64,000 nucleotides of DNA from Mallotus nudiflorus. Its lineage: Eukaryota; Streptophyta; Magnoliopsida; Malpighiales; Euphorbiaceae. The stretch spans positions 122,501 to 186,500 of the forward strand of contig CANTUR010000057.1 of NCBI GenBank assembly GCA_947683625.1, given 5' to 3'. Every line of letters starts with the position of its first letter. Position 1 is the stretch's first letter. This document shows positions 62,178-64,000 of this stretch, in pieces. Both the position numbers and the translations under genes were made by a program. Under the pieces are notes generated by a model. The model worked only from the letters and a program-made list of their open reading frames with translations. It did not search any database and had not been told where the DNA came from.

Positions 62178-64000
62178 TGTAATACCCTACATATATATAT
62201 AATTATTTTAATAAAAAGGGACATGTTTTTCTCAAATAGTACTAGTAATAGTTAATTTGCATTATATTAAAGTATAATGGTGTTAACATTATATTTTAGG
62301 CTAAATATTAGTTTAAATGTGCATATCAATTCACATGTGTGCATATATATATATAAATATATATATATATAATATAGTATAAAGTATAATCATATACATG
62401 TGTATATATATGTATACAATTTCATGTAGTATATGTTTACATACATATACATATAAAAAATATATATATAACTATATATATATATATACATATGTACACT
62501 ATTATACTTGAATGCATATTGTGTATATATATATATATATATTTATATATGATATATATGTATATAGTATATATGCATATAGTAATAATATAGTATAATA
62601 AGTATATTATATATATATATATACACGTATACATTAGCTTATAATATATATATATATATATGTATATTTTTGAGGAAGAAGAAAAACAAAACCGAGCATC
62701 TCCTTCTCCCCATCCTCGCGACACCTTCGACCACCACCATCACTGCGCCTCCCCCACCTCCGGCCGCCGTCTGCTGCTTCCTCTTCCTTCTCCCTCGCCT
62801 CCGGTCACCTGTAGAGCCGCCGGAAGCCGCTGGAAGAGAGAAGCCGAGAGTTTGCTCCAAACTCACCCAAGCTTCGTCCGACCACCATTTTCCTCCATTC
62901 CGGTGCCAATCTCCTCCCCTTGCACCGGTGAGGCTCAATCTAAGCTTTGTTTAAGCTTTGGTCATGAATTGATTGAGTTTTGGTTGATTTTCAGTTTGTG
63001 AACTCTAGGATTTCAAAATTTTTTTAACTTAATCTAGCTTGATTCATGCAAACTCCCTTTACAAATGTGATTCCTAGTAGCTCAAACTACCTCTAGGAAT
63101 TTTTGTATAATTTTTGGAATTTATTTTGATTTTTGGTGAATTTTAGAATATTTTAATAATATTTTAGGAATTTTCGGGAATTAATTATAAAAATAGCAAA
63201 TAATAATAATAATTGACATTTTGGTGTTATTATGTGTTGAGATAAATTTTAGGGTAAGGTAGATAATTTTTTTTAGAATATTATACAATTTTTAGGAATT
63301 TTTATACTTTATGTCAAAATTAAATAATTAGGCTAATTTTGAAAATTTTGGTTAAAAAGGTTATGAAATTTGATAAATGAGGTTATTAGTGAATAATATG
63401 AATTTTAGGACTCAAACTATAATTTTTGAGATTTTTTATACTATTTTTATAAATATATTTGAGTTTATGCCAAAAATTGATTTTAGTTAAATAATACTTT
63501 TGGGAAAAAAATATTGTTGGTTGATTAAATTTTTTTTTAATATTGGGAGGAATTATCTTGAGAAAAATAATTTTTAAATGATTAGATAATTTTAAGGAAA
63601 ATTTTTATATATATAGCACATTATGTAATTCATATATATACTAGGGGTAAAAATGTAATTTTACACTAAATATGATAAATATATATTTTAATTAGTTTTA
63701 TTAGTATTTAAAGGGTTTAGATAAATTTTATAAATTAATTGATATAATTTCCTAAGTAGTGTAAAATTTTAAATGTCCAATTTCCAATATATATATATAT
63801 ATATATTCATATAATATATTACAAAGGTTTTCATTTGGATAATAATTATAATTATATTATTAGTAATGGAAAACAAATTTAATTGTTTAATTTTGAATAA
63901 TTGAGATTTTATATAATTTTATTTATTTTAGTATGTGTGTAAATGGAGAAATAAATATTATTAATTTTGATACTTTATTGAGTTGTGATCTCGGTCGGGG
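62178..64000 (+). mobile_element. Divergent family A LTR, cut by window edge (A8)
   Basis: Starts TGTAATACCCTACATATA. After a TA-rich stretch come a GC-rich leader at 62665-62935 ending in CACCGGTGAG and AT-rich DNA with GTGATTCCTAGTAGCTCAAA. It ends at the window edge in GTGATCTCGGTCGGGG. Order and words match 13140-14786 of copy A2 but with much lower similarity. No TSD can be tested. Three overlapping open frames across the GC-rich leader are not called as genes. Confidence 0.7.
62338..62665. repeat. TA-rich microsatellite tract
   Basis: Long runs of TA/ATAC dinucleotides, non-coding; frames here give only Y/I/C repeats. Lies within the divergent family A copy and replaces the leader-proximal region of other copies. 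Confidence 0.9.

Noticed and set aside
62639..63001. Three overlapping frames of about 95-113 residues near the right edge
   Set aside because: They lie in the GC-rich leader of the divergent family A copy, on both strands, with S/P/R-rich text and no domain.

Overview
This is nuclear DNA from a flowering plant, almost certainly a eudicot. It is very AT-rich, its genes carry GT-AG introns, and it is dominated by nested Ty3/Gypsy and Ty1/Copia retrotransposon remains, Mutator-like and other TIR elements, MITEs and gene fragments. I cannot name the species. There is only one gene I would call potentially functional, a four-exon cystatin-like gene at 50441-51603 (+). I found no rRNA, tRNA, CRISPR array or bacterial-style feature.

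Region by region. Positions 1-316 are the end of a long LTR of the main repeat family (called family A here). Positions 317-9326 hold a MITE-like sequence, a terminal-exon fragment of a SUN-domain protein gene, a 2.08-kb Mutator-like element with a 9-bp target duplication, and a degenerate papain-type cysteine protease pseudogene. Positions 9327-28251 contain five family A units of about 3.2-3.3 kb, one nested in another, each bounded by TG...CA and a 5-bp target-site duplication (TSD). They look like solo LTRs of a Ty3/Gypsy element, possibly Tekay/Del type.

Positions 28252-30650 are very AT-rich and include an approximately 90-bp tandem array. Positions 30651-44415 are one Ty1/Copia element on the minus strand, split by a family A solo LTR (32359-35555) and by a second kind of solo LTR (38089-43498) that itself contains another family A solo LTR (39498-42715). 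Removing the insertions leaves about 5.15 kb, a normal Copia size, with LTRs, PBS, PPT, gag, protease, integrase, RT and RNase H all recognisable but broken.

Positions 44416-50008 are a cluster of TIR elements (two with exact 9-bp TSDs), preceded by a displaced copy of the last exon of the cystatin-like gene. The gene itself follows, then another decayed copy of its last exon. Positions 53011-56927 look like a non-autonomous Helitron on the minus strand carrying fragments of three unrelated genes in one orientation: an ABCC transporter, a poly(A) polymerase and a VAMP71 R-SNARE. Positions 56928-62177 are intergenic, with one unidentified exon-like piece and a pair of direct repeats. From 62178 to the right edge lies a divergent family A relative.

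The most unusual signal is inside family A. Its otherwise AT-rich LTR keeps GC-richer islands edged by splice-like acceptors and donors, plus two stem-loops, as if the LTR were a spliced non-coding leader. The Helitron with three captured genes is the second point of interest. All family assignments rest on motif recognition by eye; no searches were run.
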